NCBI RefSeq assembly: GCF_001437355.1
Contig: NZ_JQBM01000001.1
Span: forward strand, 350,294-414,293
Length of the DNA: 64,000 bases
DNA from: Weissella viridescens
GTDB lineage: Bacteria > Bacillota > Bacilli > Lactobacillales > Lactobacillaceae
Reading direction: 5' to 3'
Below the pieces are notes generated by a model, which was given only the letters and a program-made list of their open reading frames with translations, searched no databases and was not told the DNA's origin. The number at the start of each line of letters is the position of its first letter. Within the stretch, counting starts at the first letter, position 1. This document shows positions 55,344 through 64,000 of this stretch, one piece after another. A program made the translations under genes and the position numbers.

Positions 55344-56798
55344 TTATAATATTGGTGAAAGCAAACGTGAAAACTTTTGCTTAAACTTAAGCCACTTAGA
55401 TTGATTTTCAAAATATTGCTCGTTCAAATGCGTTGACGCTTTAATATCTTGTTCGAAGAAGTCTTCCAATTGCTTAGCAATATCTTCATCGTACATAAAC
55501 GCATTTCCTTCAAAGTTCAAGCCAAATGAACGCATATCCATGTTAGCCGAACCGACGGAAGATACTTTTCCATCAATTGTTACAACCTTGGCATGGATAA
55601 AGCCATTATCATAGGTATAAACTTCACCACCAGCATCCAAAAGTTCTTTAGCATAGTACTCAGTCGCACGATAAACAAATGGATGGTCAGGCATACAAGG
55701 AATCATCAAGCGCACTTTAACGCCTGACATAGCAGCAACTGTCAAAAGATCCATCATCCCTTGATCAGGAATAAAGTACGGTGTTTGAATTGTAATTGAT
55801 TCACGCGCTGAAGCAATTTGACGCATGTACCCTTGCTTAATTTGTTGTGTATCTTGATCAGGACCTGAGGTAACAATTTGAACAGCCGTATTACCATTAC
55901 CCTCTGTATCATTTGGGAAATAGTCCTTTGAGAATTGCAATTTATTTTCTTTTTTCGCAGTGGCATTCCAATCCATGAAGAAGCGCCCTTGCAAGGCCAA
56001 AACTGCATCTCCAACGATTCGGGTATGTGTATCACGCCAGTTTCCAAACTTCTTAGATTTACCGACGTATTCATCACCAACGTTCAAGCCACCGATGTAA
56101 CCAATCTTACCATCAATCACAACCAACTTGCGGTGCAAACGGAAATTCGCACGGAAAGTAATTGGCCATGGTGATTCAAGAAAGGCCATGTCTTGCCCAC
56201 CAGCGGCACGCAGACGCTCGTAAAGCTTTTTGTTACGGCCATGTGATCCGAATTGATCAAACAAGACCCGCACTTTGACACCTTCATGGGCTTTTTCGGT
56301 TAATAAATCAACCAATTGATTTCCTAACTCATCATCAAAGATTGAGAAATATTCAACGTTAATGTGGTTTTTTGCGTTGCGAATATCTTCAAATAAAGCC
56401 TTGAACTTTTCTGGTCCGTTGTTAAACAAACGCACTTCATTCTTCTGGGTCAACACAGCTTCATCGCTATTTAAGAATAAATTGAAAAAGGGTTCTTGTT
56501 CACTGTATTTTTCACGATCTTCTTCAGCATTCTTAGCTAACAAGTCACGTTGATTTTCAGCGATTTGATCAATTCCCAAATCTTCTTGAGTTCGTAAATC
56601 AAAAATCTTACTATGTGAAATTTTACGTCCCAAAAAGGCGTAAATAAAGAATCCAACAACTGGGAAAAGCAATAAAACAAGTAACCAAGCCCAAATTGAG
56701 GCAATATCACGCTTTTCATCGAAAACCGTGATTATTGCGGCAATTAAGTTCAAAATGAAAATAATTGCAATAATACTAAAAATAATACTGCTTGACAT
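55344..56798 (-). CDS. cls: Cardiolipin synthase
   Basis: The enzyme has 484 residues and condenses two phosphatidylglycerols into cardiolipin. Two N-terminal membrane helices are followed by two phospholipase D motifs: LHRKLVVIDGKIGYIGGLNV and HAKVVTIDGKVSSVGSANMD. AGAGGAG precedes the ATG. It is separated from ymfF by a terminator and has an unusually large gap upstream, which contains a possible insertion. Confidence 0.97.
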   Translation of the reverse strand: MSSSIIFSIIAIIFILNLIAAIITVFDEKRDIASIWAWLLVLLLFPVVGFFIYAFLGRKISHSKIFDLRTQEDLGIDQIAENQRDLLAKNAEEDREKYSEQEPFFNLFLNSDEAVLTQKNEVRLFNNGPEKFKALFEDIRNAKNHINVEYFSIFDDELGNQLVDLLTEKAHEGVKVRVLFDQFGSHGRNKKLYERLRAAGGQDMAFLESPWPITFRANFRLHRKLVVIDGKIGYIGGLNVGDEYVGKSKKFGNWRDTHTRIVGDAVLALQGRFFMDWNATAKKENKLQFSKDYFPNDTEGNGNTAVQIVTSGPDQDTQQIKQGYMRQIASARESITIQTPYFIPDQGMMDLLTVAAMSGVKVRLMIPCMPDHPFVYRATEYYAKELLDAGGEVYTYDNGFIHAKVVTIDGKVSSVGSANMDMRSFGLNFEGNAFMYDEDIAKQLEDFFEQDIKASTHLNEQYFENQSKWLKFKQKFSRLLSPIL

Positions 56799-56877
56799 AT
56801 CAAGCTCCTCTCGCGGTTAAATTAATCTTATTTTATCATAAACTATTTATAAATGCATATTCACTAACGTCATGCCA

Positions 56878-56895
56878 ATGTCTACTGTAATAAAA
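56878..56895 (+). repeat. Left copy of 18-bp direct repeat
   Basis: ATGTCTACTGTAATAAAA, identical to 58061-58078, 1183 bp apart. The pair flanks the DUF4352-like gene. Confidence 0.75.
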
Positions 56896-57092
56896 CACCC
56901 CTTTTTAACATTAACTATTCATATTAGCTAACTGTGCTTATCAAACAATATTCAATTTTAATTTTCGTATTAAAATATACGACATTTTCTATTTCTAAAA
57001 GCAGTAAATAACAAATTTAATCCGTAGTTTATTTTCATTCTATGCCGAATTCAAGCAGTCCTGCAGTTAATTGGCACTAATCGGTAGATTTA

Positions 57093-57121
57093 TTGACTAA
57101 TTTTTATGGTTAATATAAGAT
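57093..57121 (+). promoter_or_regulatory. Possible promoter for the DUF4352-like gene
   Basis: -35 TTGACT (57093-57098), 17-bp spacer, -10 TAAGAT (57116-57121). The leader would be about 220 bases. Confidence 0.35.
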
Positions 57122-57345
57122 AAATAAGGGTTTAGAGTAATACTCATATTAACCGCTTGCCTCTTCTGAATTTTTATTATGGTAGTCCTATTAAGCATAG
57201 TAATTTTTCGGAACCAATTTTTCATCAATATAGACTTTTTTAAGACTTAACACTTTAACAAAATACATATTTACAAAATTCATTTTAGAGATAGTGCCAG
57301 TACGTGCAGATCTGAACCACGTTAAAACTGATTAGGAGTATTTAG

Positions 57346-57942
57346 ATGGCTAAGAAGATTACGGACGAGAACGGAAATACATACGTTCAAAAGAAACCAT
57401 TTTACAAGCGCATTTGGTTCTGGTTGCTTGCAGTAGTTGTCCTATTTTTCATTGTAGGAGCCTTGGGTAGCTCAGATGATGAACCAAAGAAGACATCAGA
57501 ATCATCTACTAGTTCGACAAGTAAGAAATCAGATGCTAGCGATATTGATGGAAAAACATATAAGGTTGGCGACACTGTTGAATACAAGGGTGTTGAATTT
57601 AAGGTTAACTCTTTCCAGTTTAAGGCTGATGATCCTGATGCCTCTATGTTAAAGGATGGCAATCAATTTGCAGTCGCTAACATCACTATTACAAATAAAA
57701 GTGATGAAACAATCAGCTACAATCCTTACGATTTCAAGCTAGATAATGCTGGAAATCTTACTGATCTTGATGAAATTGATATCGATAATGATAACACTCT
57801 TGATTCTGGTGATTTGAAACCTGGTGCAACCGTCACTGGAGATCTTATTGGTCAAGGTAAGCCTGAGGATCACCTAAAGTTAAATTATAACGGTAACATG
57901 TTTACAACTGACGAGTCATTCTCAGTTAACTTAAATAACTAA
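57346..57942 (+). CDS. Membrane-anchored DUF4352-like protein
   Basis: A protein of 198 residues. A short cytoplasmic part (MAKKITDENGNTYVQKKPFY) is followed by one membrane helix (IWFWLLAVVVLFFIVGALG), a Ser/Thr/Lys linker, and an outer beta domain (GVEFKVNSFQF, FAVANITITNKSDETISYNP). This fits the DUF4352 immunoprotective/telokin-like group of Gram-positive bacteria, often on mobile or accessory DNA. AGGAG lies seven bases before the ATG. Function unknown. The gene is plus-strand between two minus-strand genes and is flanked by an 18-bp direct repeat, so it is probably an acquired cassette. Confidence 0.8.
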   Translation: MAKKITDENGNTYVQKKPFYKRIWFWLLAVVVLFFIVGALGSSDDEPKKTSESSTSSTSKKSDASDIDGKTYKVGDTVEYKGVEFKVNSFQFKADDPDASMLKDGNQFAVANITITNKSDETISYNPYDFKLDNAGNLTDLDEIDIDNDNTLDSGDLKPGATVTGDLIGQGKPEDHLKLNYNGNMFTTDESFSVNLNN

Positions 57943-58011
57943 TATTCAATTCAACGAATATGCATAAACCCACTTTAATTCTACAAGCTATACTAAATAA
58001 GGCAGGGTGTT

Positions 58012-58054
58012 GCAAAAAAAACAACCAGTTAGTTTTCTAACTGGTTGTTTTTTT
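58012..58054 (+). terminator. Terminator of the DUF4352-like gene
   Basis: A perfect stem ACAACCAGTTAG (58021-58032) with CTAACTGGTTGT (58037-58048) and a TTTT loop, followed by a T-run on the plus strand. Confidence 0.9.
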
Positions 58055-58060
58055 GTATCC

Positions 58061-58078
58061 ATGTCTACTGTAATAAAA
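58061..58078 (+). repeat. Right copy of 18-bp direct repeat
   Basis: Identical to 56878-56895. It abuts the T-run side of the gluconokinase terminator. Confidence 0.75.
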
Positions 58079-58106
58079 AAAGTTCTCAATAACATGAGAA
58101 CTTTTT
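58074..58106 (-). terminator. Terminator of the gluconokinase gene
   Basis: AGTTCTCA pairs with TGAGAACT around ATAACA; T-run on the minus strand. Confidence 0.85.
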
Positions 58107-58115
58107 CAAAAACAA

Positions 58116-59650
58116 TTAGTCTTTATTCACGAATTTACGTTGGAAGTCGGCAATTGTTTCATATTCAGTTTGTAGTTGACGTGACAAACGAATAAAGATT
58201 GGTGACAACGCACGGTAAACAGCGTAGTTTTCAGGCATTGGTTCGTAAGTATTTGAATCACCGATCATTCCACCGATAACATCTAAACTATCAACCATTC
58301 CCAAGGCTTTTTGGGCCATAACTGTTGCCGCCAAAGCACCTGATTCGAAGGCTTTGGCACTGTAACCGCTTGTTCAAAGATATCAGCCATCATTTGACGC
58401 CAAAGTGGTGAACGAGCAAATCCTCCCGTTGCTTGAATTGATGTCAAGCTTCCAGTCACTTCTTCCAAGGCTAATGACACCATGTAAATGTTGAAAACAA
58501 CACCTTCCATGACGGCGCGCACCATGTGCGCACGTGTATGCTTATAAGTTAATCCAAAGAATGAACCCTTGGCATTGGCATCCCAGATTGGTGCACGCTC
58601 ACCACCAAGATATGGGTGGAAGAGCAAACCATCGGCACCGGCTGGCACGTGGTTCGCAATTTCAGTAATAAGGTCATATGAATCCATACCCATCAAATCA
58701 GCAGTTGACTTCTCAGCATCAAACATATTATCGCGGGCCCAACGCAAAACGTCACCCCCACTGTTAACTGGTCCACCAACAACCCAGTGATCCTTATCCA
58801 AAGCATACGTAAAGGTACGTCCCTTTGGATCAATCTTTGGCGCGTCTGTTACGACACGAATCGCTCCAGATGTCCCAATGGTAACAGCCGCAACCCCAGG
58901 TTGAACAGCGTTAACCCCTAGGTTAGACAATGGACCGTCTCCAGCACCATAAACGAATGGCGTTTGTGGGTCAAGACCAAGATATTCAGCCACTTGTGGG
59001 TCAAGACCACGTTCCATAGCATATGGATCCACTGGTTCTGGCATTTGATCCTTGCTGACACCAGTCACTTCAAGAGCTTGTGGATCCCAGTCTAAGTCAA
59101 AGATGTTGAACATTCCCGTTCCAGACGCAATGGAAATATCCATGCGGTTAACCCCAAATAGATTGTGGAACAAGTATTCTTTAATTCCCAAATAGTGCGC
59201 CGCATTGTTATAGATATCTGGCTTTTCATTCTTCAACCATAGAATCTTTGACAATGGTGCCATTGGGTGAATTGGTGTTCCGGTCTTTGAATAGATTTCT
59301 TGACCCAACCCTGTCGAACGCAACTCTTCAGTGTACTTAACGGCACGATTGTCAGCCCAAGTAATCACTCGGGTAAGCGGTGTCCAATCTCGATCAAATG
59401 CAATCAATGAATGCATCGCTGAACTAAATGAAACAGCCACAATGTCACCATCTGTCGCTGCTGCAGAAACAGAATGGATGGCTTCAATGAACGCACGCCA
59501 AATTTCTTCTAAATCTTCTTCAGCCATATCTGGCTCATCACGATATAATTTGTAACCTTTGTTGGCACTTGCAATAACATATCCAGCCTTATCAAACAAA
59601 ACGGCCTTGGTTGACGTAGTCCCTAAATCAACCCCAATTAGATAATCCAT
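58116..59650 (-). pseudogene. gntK: Gluconokinase (FGGY family) with a one-base frameshift
   Basis: A carbohydrate kinase that phosphorylates gluconate to 6-phosphogluconate. The main frame starts at 59650 (MDYLIGVDLGTTSTKAVLFD; GGAG upstream) and runs through HSLIAFDRDW, FVYGAGDGPLSNLG, TIGTSGAIRV and GGERAPIWD. At about 58346 the frame breaks: codons read ...KPS then NQVLW, whereas inserting one G after TCG gives KPSESGALAATVMAQKALG, which continues in the second frame to 58116. The restored protein would be 511 residues, normal for the family. As written, the last 75 or so residues are lost. A sequencing error cannot be excluded. A cre-like site lies upstream. Confidence 0.9.
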
Positions 59651-59668
59651 TTTCAATCTCCTATCGGA

Positions 59669-59682
59669 TGCAAACGTTTTTT
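59669..59682 (+). promoter_or_regulatory. cre-like CcpA site at gntK
   Basis: TGCAAACGTTTTTT matches the catabolite-responsive element pattern TGNAARCGNWWWCA in 12 of 14 positions, failing only at the last two. It is located just upstream of the gntK ribosome site, so glucose repression of gluconate use is plausible. Confidence 0.45.
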
Positions 59683-59764
59683 TGTTTTTCTTTACTTTTC
59701 TATTTTATGCCTATTTTTTCGTTTTGAAAACCCTATCATTACTGATTTATCAACTTATTTCAGA

Positions 59765-60721
59765 TTATAGGTCCTCTGGTTGATTTTCTTGTCGTGGTCG
59801 ATAGACTCGGCGTCGATCAAGTGCAAACTGTGGACTAGAAAACTCTCCCGGTTCAGTTTGTGCCAGGGCTTGATCGAATGATTGAATATTTGCATCTAAC
59901 TCATCAAGTTGGTGCAAAATATTAGCTTCTTTAATTTGTGGTCGTACGGGAGAACCATAGTCCAATTGTCCATGATGAGCTAACACCGTGTGACGTAACA
60001 CCAACATATCTTCAGAATTCAAATCAAGTTTTAACTCATGTGCCGCCAAAACAATTTGTTCATCAATTAATGTAATGTGTCCGATTAAATTACCGGCTGT
60101 TGTATACTTTGTGGCAACTGGTCCTGTTAATTCGATGACTTTACCCAAATCATGTAAAAGGCCACCTGCATATAAGAGACTCCCATTAATATTTTCATAT
60201 TGTTCAGTGACAGCTTGCGCCAAATGAACAATTGAAAGTGAATGGTAAGCCAACCCTCCCTTAAAAGCGTGGTGGTTTGATTTAGCAGCTGGAAAACTAA
60301 AGAACTCCTCGTGGTATTTTTTAAATAAGTACCGTACCACTCGTTGCCACGTGGCATTAGTTATTTGGAACATAATCTGGCTGACTTCTTCTTCAAGGCC
60401 CTCTTTTTTAACTGGCGCTGTTTGCATAAAGTCTGCTGGATCATTTGGCTCACCTGGCTCTGTTTTACGCATTTCCAAAACACGTAATTGCGGCTGGTCC
60501 TTATATGTTTGTCGAATGGCTTTAATATGAATCACTTCACCAGCCACAAATTCCTTCATTTCAGCGTCAGTCACATCCCATTTTTTTGCACTAATTTCCA
60601 TCGAACGATCTGAAACCAATAAATTTAGGTACGCTTTTCCTTGTTGCGTACGACGCACATCGATATCATTCAAAAGCACATTGGCTTCAAATTGTTCGTT
60701 ATTTTCATAATCTTTAAGCAT
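59765..60721 (-). CDS. yhaM: 3'-5' exoribonuclease YhaM
   Basis: A protein of 318 residues. An N-terminal OB fold (FEANVLLNDIDVRRTQQGKA) is followed by an HD domain with AYHSLSIVHLA, GGLLHDLGKVIEL and LAHHGQLDYGSPV, the metal-binding pattern of YhaM. It trims RNA 3' ends. The start at 60721 (MLKDYENNEQ) has GGGGAGG upstream; an earlier Met at 60847 has no ribosome site. Confidence 0.95.
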   Translation of the reverse strand: MLKDYENNEQFEANVLLNDIDVRRTQQGKAYLNLLVSDRSMEISAKKWDVTDAEMKEFVAGEVIHIKAIRQTYKDQPQLRVLEMRKTEPGEPNDPADFMQTAPVKKEGLEEEVSQIMFQITNATWQRVVRYLFKKYHEEFFSFPAAKSNHHAFKGGLAYHSLSIVHLAQAVTEQYENINGSLLYAGGLLHDLGKVIELTGPVATKYTTAGNLIGHITLIDEQIVLAAHELKLDLNSEDMLVLRHTVLAHHGQLDYGSPVRPQIKEANILHQLDELDANIQSFDQALAQTEPGEFSSPQFALDRRRVYRPRQENQPEDL

Positions 60722-60835
60722 GTTGATCCTCCCCTTGGAGCCTAAGCATTCACGGTCTTTACGCCATTTTACCATGTTCTGGATTGAAACACGAAAAGTC
60801 CCCCCGCCATCCACCACAACATATTTTTGGCAATA

Positions 60836-60867
60836 TAAAAACCCCATTCAGTTGATGAATGGGGTTC
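60836..60867 (-). terminator. Terminator of the csbD gene
   Basis: AACCCCATTCA pairs with TGAATGGGGTT around GTTGA; T-run on the minus strand. Confidence 0.85.
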
Positions 60868-60902
60868 TGATAGAAAAAAGATTCTTTTCTATTTTAATTT
60901 AA

Positions 60903-61082
60903 TTAAAACTTGTCTTTAACACTGTCAACAGCATCTGCAGCTGCGTCCTTGGCATCACCGAAAGCTTGCTTAGCCTTACCTTCAGCTTCAGTCTTTGAGT
61001 CTCCAGTAGCCTTACCAGCAACTTCCTTTGCCTTACCAGTTGCTTGGTCCATAGCACCCTTAGCTTGATCTTCTAATGACAT
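60903..61082 (-). CDS. CsbD-like stress protein
   Basis: A 59-residue, Ala/Lys/Asp-rich helical protein: MSLEDQAKGAMDQATGKAKE then VAGKATGDSKTEAEGKAKQ. This is the CsbD pattern of small hydrophilic proteins raised under stress. The start at 61082 has GGAGG eight bases upstream. Monocistronic with its own terminator. Function unknown. Confidence 0.9.
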   Translation of the reverse strand: MSLEDQAKGAMDQATGKAKEVAGKATGDSKTEAEGKAKQAFGDAKDAAADAVDSVKDKF

Positions 61083-61172
61083 AATAAATACCTCCATTTG
61101 ATATAAGTTAATGTGTTACTTGATTATCATACCATTTTATGGCAAATTAATCAAAATTTTAATTAAAGAGCA

Positions 61173-61514
61173 TTAATCTTGATACAAATCCGCAATTGGC
61201 TTTGTCAATGTGTTGTTGATTTCCATCAACAATTGGTTCATAGCTTGTTCTGATTCCATCAATTTTTCAATGGCATCATATTCTTCAATCTCTTGTGCAA
61301 CAGTTTGCCATGCTGCAATTTGGGCTTCATCAGGTTCTTCACCAGCTTGCATGGCATCGTTAATTGCAATTTGGGCTGATTGGAAACGAGTAAAGACTTC
61401 GTTGGTCTTTTCGTCTTCACGTACAGCCTTAAGGGCTTCAGCCAAGTTCTTGTATTGTGGTGTTTCTACCAAATCACGTGCTGCAGCATTGACGTTATCA
61501 AAAATATTAACCAT
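61173..61514 (-). CDS. YlbF/YmcA family protein
   Basis: A 113-residue all-helical protein: VNAAARDLVETPQYKNLAEA, FTRFQSAQIAINDAMQAGEE, LMESEQAMNQLLMEINNTL. It fits the YlbF/YmcA/YheA family, whose Bacillus members form a complex that alters RNase Y. Whether this protein acts the same way here is unknown. It lies downstream of the PBP gene, with 53 bases between. Confidence 0.9.
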   Translation of the reverse strand: MVNIFDNVNAAARDLVETPQYKNLAEALKAVREDEKTNEVFTRFQSAQIAINDAMQAGEEPDEAQIAAWQTVAQEIEEYDAIEKLMESEQAMNQLLMEINNTLTKPIADLYQD

Positions 61515-61567
61515 CTTAATTTCCTCTTTTCATTGATTGCCTCTATTATGGCATACCCTAGGTTCTT

Positions 61568-63652
61568 TTAAAAGTTTCCGATCAAATCCGACCAAGCCTT
61601 TTTTGCCCCACGATTAAAGCTATCAATGGTATCTTGTGTGCCCTTACGGATCTTGTCGGTAATTCCATCTGAAACATCATTAGCATTTTGGCTTTGCGCT
61701 GCTTGTCGTTCTTTAGCAGCCTGCTTTTCTGCCATTTGTTCGCGAACACTTTTCACATTGAATGGTGTGTTAGGCGTATTCGGTAAAACTTGTTCAAGGG
61801 TTTGTTTCATCAACGGTCCGGCCGTTTGACTGAGATAAATCGGTAATGTATGTGACGCGTCTGTTTTATCGTATCCCATCCAAGTTGTCACGACAACATC
61901 TGGTGTATATGCAATTGCCCATGAATCCGTTGCATTTGTTGCAGATGAATCTTCGCCACTAACCTCAGTTGTCCCGGTTTTACCAGCGACTTTAAAGCCA
62001 TATGGATTGGCAGAAACACCTGTTCCATCGGTATAAACCCCCAGCATCATTGACGTCATTTCCTTAGTAACCTTACTACTCCATAAACGCTTTTGCTCTG
62101 GTTTGGTGTCAACAATCACCTTACCTGAAGCGTCTTCGATTTTAGTAATAAAGTGACCCTTACTCATCTTTCCATCATTTGCGAAACTGGTATAGGCCTG
62201 TGTCATTTGAAGGGGTGATACTCCCTTCTTCATACCACCAATCGCCAACGACAAATTGTCATCAGACTTTTCAACTGGTAACCCAGCATCTTCGGCACTC
62301 TTAAAGCCAACCTTTGTACCGATTTGATCTAATAGCCAGACCGCTGGAATATTATATGAATTTTCAAGCGCTTGATACATTGGCACTGGTTTTGTTTGCA
62401 CATCCAAAGCATTGTGTGGTTCATAACCATTTGTTCCAAACGATGAAACTTGGTTTTTCAACTTTGAGTCGACTGAGAAACCACGTGATAACGCTGGTGC
62501 ATAATCGACCAACGGCTTAATCGTTGAACCTGGTGACCGGTACATCTGTGTGGCTCGATTAAACCCGCGGAACACGTGCTCTCCTCGTCCACCAACAACA
62601 GCCCGAACGCCTCCAGTTTTAGCATCCATAACAATTGAAGCAGCTTGAGAATCGCCACCAACAGGATTCAAATTTGGATTTTCAAAATTATTCTGTAAAT
62701 TCGTTTGATCATCTTGATTCAAACTCGTGTAAATGCGATATCCATCATTTAGAAGTTTATTTTCTTTTAGATGATATTTACCGATGGCCTCATTAATCAC
62801 GGCATCAAAATATGATGGGTAACGATAACTATTATCGATACGTTCATGATCACTCGCACCAATTGGTGTTTTAGCAATGGCGTCAGCATCTGATTGCGAC
62901 AACTTATGGTTATTAACCAAATTTTGGAGCACTTGGTTGCGTCGATTAAGCGCAGCTTCAGGCTGACTAATTGGATCATAACCATTGGGTGACTGTAACA
63001 TTCCCGCTAACATGGCTCCCTGTTCGACGTTCAAATCTTTGGCATCTATGCCAAAATATTTTTCAGCCGCATCTTGGACACCCCAAGCACCACGGCCAAA
63101 GTAAGCATTATTCATGTACATTGTAATAATGTCGTTTTTGCTATACTCTTTTTCAACTTGAACCGACAGAAACAATTCCTTAATTTTACGACTAATCGTT
63201 TGGTCTTGCGTCAAAAAAGCATTCTTAACCAATTGTTGCGTGATGGTTGATCCACCTGCCGAAGCATGGCTACCCTTCAAACGATAATAAACTGTTGTTA
63301 AAGCGCCACGCAAAGTTCCCTTAATAGAAAATCCGTATTCTTTGTAAAAATTACGATCTTCTGTCGCAATGATTGCGTTGGTCACATTTGATGAAATTTG
63401 GTCGTATCCAACATATGTCCCTTTTTGACCAGCAATTGAACCTGCTTTTTTATTTTCATGATCGTAAATAATGGTCGAATCTCTGAGACGGGCCTTTAAA
63501 TCACTCACATCAGTTGTTTTAGCATTGAACGTCCCGAGGGCACTGATGATAAAAAAAAGCGTTAAAAACAGCACAATTAACCAACGGGTAATCTGATAAC
63601 GTTGCCAAATTGGCTTAATGCGCGCAAATCCTTTTTTAAACCAGTTTTTCAT
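61568..63652 (-). CDS. Class A penicillin-binding protein
   Basis: A bifunctional peptidoglycan synthase of 694 residues. An N-terminal cytoplasmic segment and one membrane helix (WLIVLFLTLFFIISALGTF) lead into the GT51 glycosyltransferase domain (ATEDRNFYKEYGFSIKGTLR, GGSTITQQLVKN, KIKELFLSVQVE). The transpeptidase domain has SPGSTIKP (SxxK), NSYNIPA (SxN) and VAGKTGTTE (KTG). The start at 63652 has GGAGAG upstream. The C terminus is Gln/Ala/Asp-rich and outside the cell. Confidence 0.96.
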   Translation of the reverse strand: MKNWFKKGFARIKPIWQRYQITRWLIVLFLTLFFIISALGTFNAKTTDVSDLKARLRDSTIIYDHENKKAGSIAGQKGTYVGYDQISSNVTNAIIATEDRNFYKEYGFSIKGTLRGALTTVYYRLKGSHASAGGSTITQQLVKNAFLTQDQTISRKIKELFLSVQVEKEYSKNDIITMYMNNAYFGRGAWGVQDAAEKYFGIDAKDLNVEQGAMLAGMLQSPNGYDPISQPEAALNRRNQVLQNLVNNHKLSQSDADAIAKTPIGASDHERIDNSYRYPSYFDAVINEAIGKYHLKENKLLNDGYRIYTSLNQDDQTNLQNNFENPNLNPVGGDSQAASIVMDAKTGGVRAVVGGRGEHVFRGFNRATQMYRSPGSTIKPLVDYAPALSRGFSVDSKLKNQVSSFGTNGYEPHNALDVQTKPVPMYQALENSYNIPAVWLLDQIGTKVGFKSAEDAGLPVEKSDDNLSLAIGGMKKGVSPLQMTQAYTSFANDGKMSKGHFITKIEDASGKVIVDTKPEQKRLWSSKVTKEMTSMMLGVYTDGTGVSANPYGFKVAGKTGTTEVSGEDSSATNATDSWAIAYTPDVVVTTWMGYDKTDASHTLPIYLSQTAGPLMKQTLEQVLPNTPNTPFNVKSVREQMAEKQAAKERQAAQSQNANDVSDGITDKIRKGTQDTIDSFNRGAKKAWSDLIGNF

Positions 63653-63667
63653 CTTTCTCTCCATATC

Positions 63668-64000
63668 TTAAAGCCAAGCTTGAATGGTCTCAGCCGTTCG
63701 CTTAGCTTCGTCGGCATTGTGTGTCATCACAAAGATCGTGTCATGACCGGCCAATGTACCGACAATATATTTAAAATTGACATGATCAATTAAAGCAGCA
63801 ATTCGATTACCATTTCCTTCAGCTGTCTTTAGAATCACCATAAACTCAACTTGTTCCACAGAATTCACTAATTGCGTCACATTTAATTTTAGTTGGCTTA
63901 GCTCATCCGCTGCATAAGGCTCTAAAACCTGGTAACGATTTAACCCATTTTCATCTGTATGTCGTACGATTTTTAATTCGTTAATATCTCGGGAGACCGT
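63668..64000 (-). CDS. argR: Arginine repressor ArgR, C-terminal part (cut by window)
   Basis: An open frame of 110 residues continues past the right edge; the N-terminal half of the DNA-binding domain is missing. What is visible is TVSRDINELKIVR (the recognition helix and its continuation) and the oligomerisation/arginine-binding domain ending GTLAGHDTIFVMTHN. In classical ArgR this is GTIAGDDTIFV, where the two aspartates bind arginine; here the first is His. Such changes occur in lactic acid bacteria with paired ArgR proteins, so arginine sensing may differ. A GTG start inside this frame is not needed. Confidence 0.9.
   Translation of the reverse strand, partial: TVSRDINELKIVRHTDENGLNRYQVLEPYAADELSQLKLNVTQLVNSVEQVEFMVILKTAEGNGNRIAALIDHVNFKYIVGTLAGHDTIFVMTHNADEAKRTAETIQAWL

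Larger units (their letters stand above)
56799..57345. other. Long A/T-rich non-coding stretch
   Basis: About 550 bases without a supported gene on either strand. It holds the left copy of an 18-bp direct repeat (56878-56895), a possible plus-strand promoter at 57093-57121, and otherwise only A/T-rich sequence. Short frames here lack ribosome sites. Confidence 0.5.

Noticed and set aside
58116-58334. Separate small gene of about 72 codons after gluconokinase
   Set aside because: It is the shifted continuation of the gluconokinase C terminus, not an independent gene.

Overview
The window is a continuous stretch of a low-GC Firmicute chromosome, most like a lactic acid bacterium of the Leuconostocaceae (Weissella-like). 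The evidence is the gene content: a DUF4811 protein beside a DHA2-type exporter, a LysM/Apf secreted protein, a Lactobacillales-style ymfF-ymfH-rodZ-pgsA-cinA-recA block, a CIRCE/HrcA heat-shock operon, and TagD/TagGH teichoic acid genes. The genus is an inference from gene content and order, not a proven assignment. Almost all genes lie on the minus strand. The exceptions are a partial gene at the left edge, plsC, a broken lexA, pepS and one small membrane protein.

Layout from left to right. 1-8.7 kb: SseB-like protein, shortened cation/proton antiporter, orphan RelB/DinJ-type antitoxin, rel-dtd, dnaE, a yjzD-like gene. 8.7-14.5 kb: cca-uup-dfrA unit, then glmS with three NagR-like boxes in its promoter region. 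14.5-17 kb: LytR-CpsA-Psr protein and a membrane acyltransferase (cell envelope). 17-22.1 kb: translation block frr-pyrH-tsf-rpsB, then yazA-yabB and divergent plsC. 22.1-27.4 kb: yneF, ynzC and lexA (with an in-frame stop), then apt-recJ-rnz. 27.4-33.2 kb: two unrecognised genes and hrcA-grpE-dnaK-dnaJ under CIRCE control. 33.3-41 kb: an envelope polymer region (DUF4422 glycosyltransferase, two undecaprenyl-phosphate sugar transferases, a TagB/TagF-like polymerase, TagGH exporter, TagD) interrupted by plus-strand pepS. 41-46 kb: RluD-type pseudouridine synthase, cold shock protein, DUF4811-MFS pair, Apf-like protein. 46-56.8 kb: helD-coaA, recA, cinA/pncC, pgsA, rodZ, an M16 pair, cls. 56.8-58.1 kb: a DUF4352-like gene flanked by an 18-bp direct repeat. 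58.1-64 kb: frameshifted gluconokinase, yhaM, csbD, ylbF, class A PBP, and the C-terminal part of argR cut by the window end.

Most of the window is conserved core genome. The points that stand out are local: (1) a LexA homologue with a TGA stop that has also lost the autocleavage site and both catalytic residues, next to a recA promoter without an evident SOS box; (2) a DnaJ in the dnaK operon from which the whole zinc-finger region is missing; (3) a GlmS whose nucleophilic cysteine is the third residue, not the second; (4) an antiporter that seems to lack about two membrane helices; (5) a 1.2-kb cassette between 18-bp direct repeats; (6) a one-base deletion in gluconokinase; (7) an antitoxin without a toxin. 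I saw no CRISPR array, rRNA, tRNA, insertion sequence or prophage.
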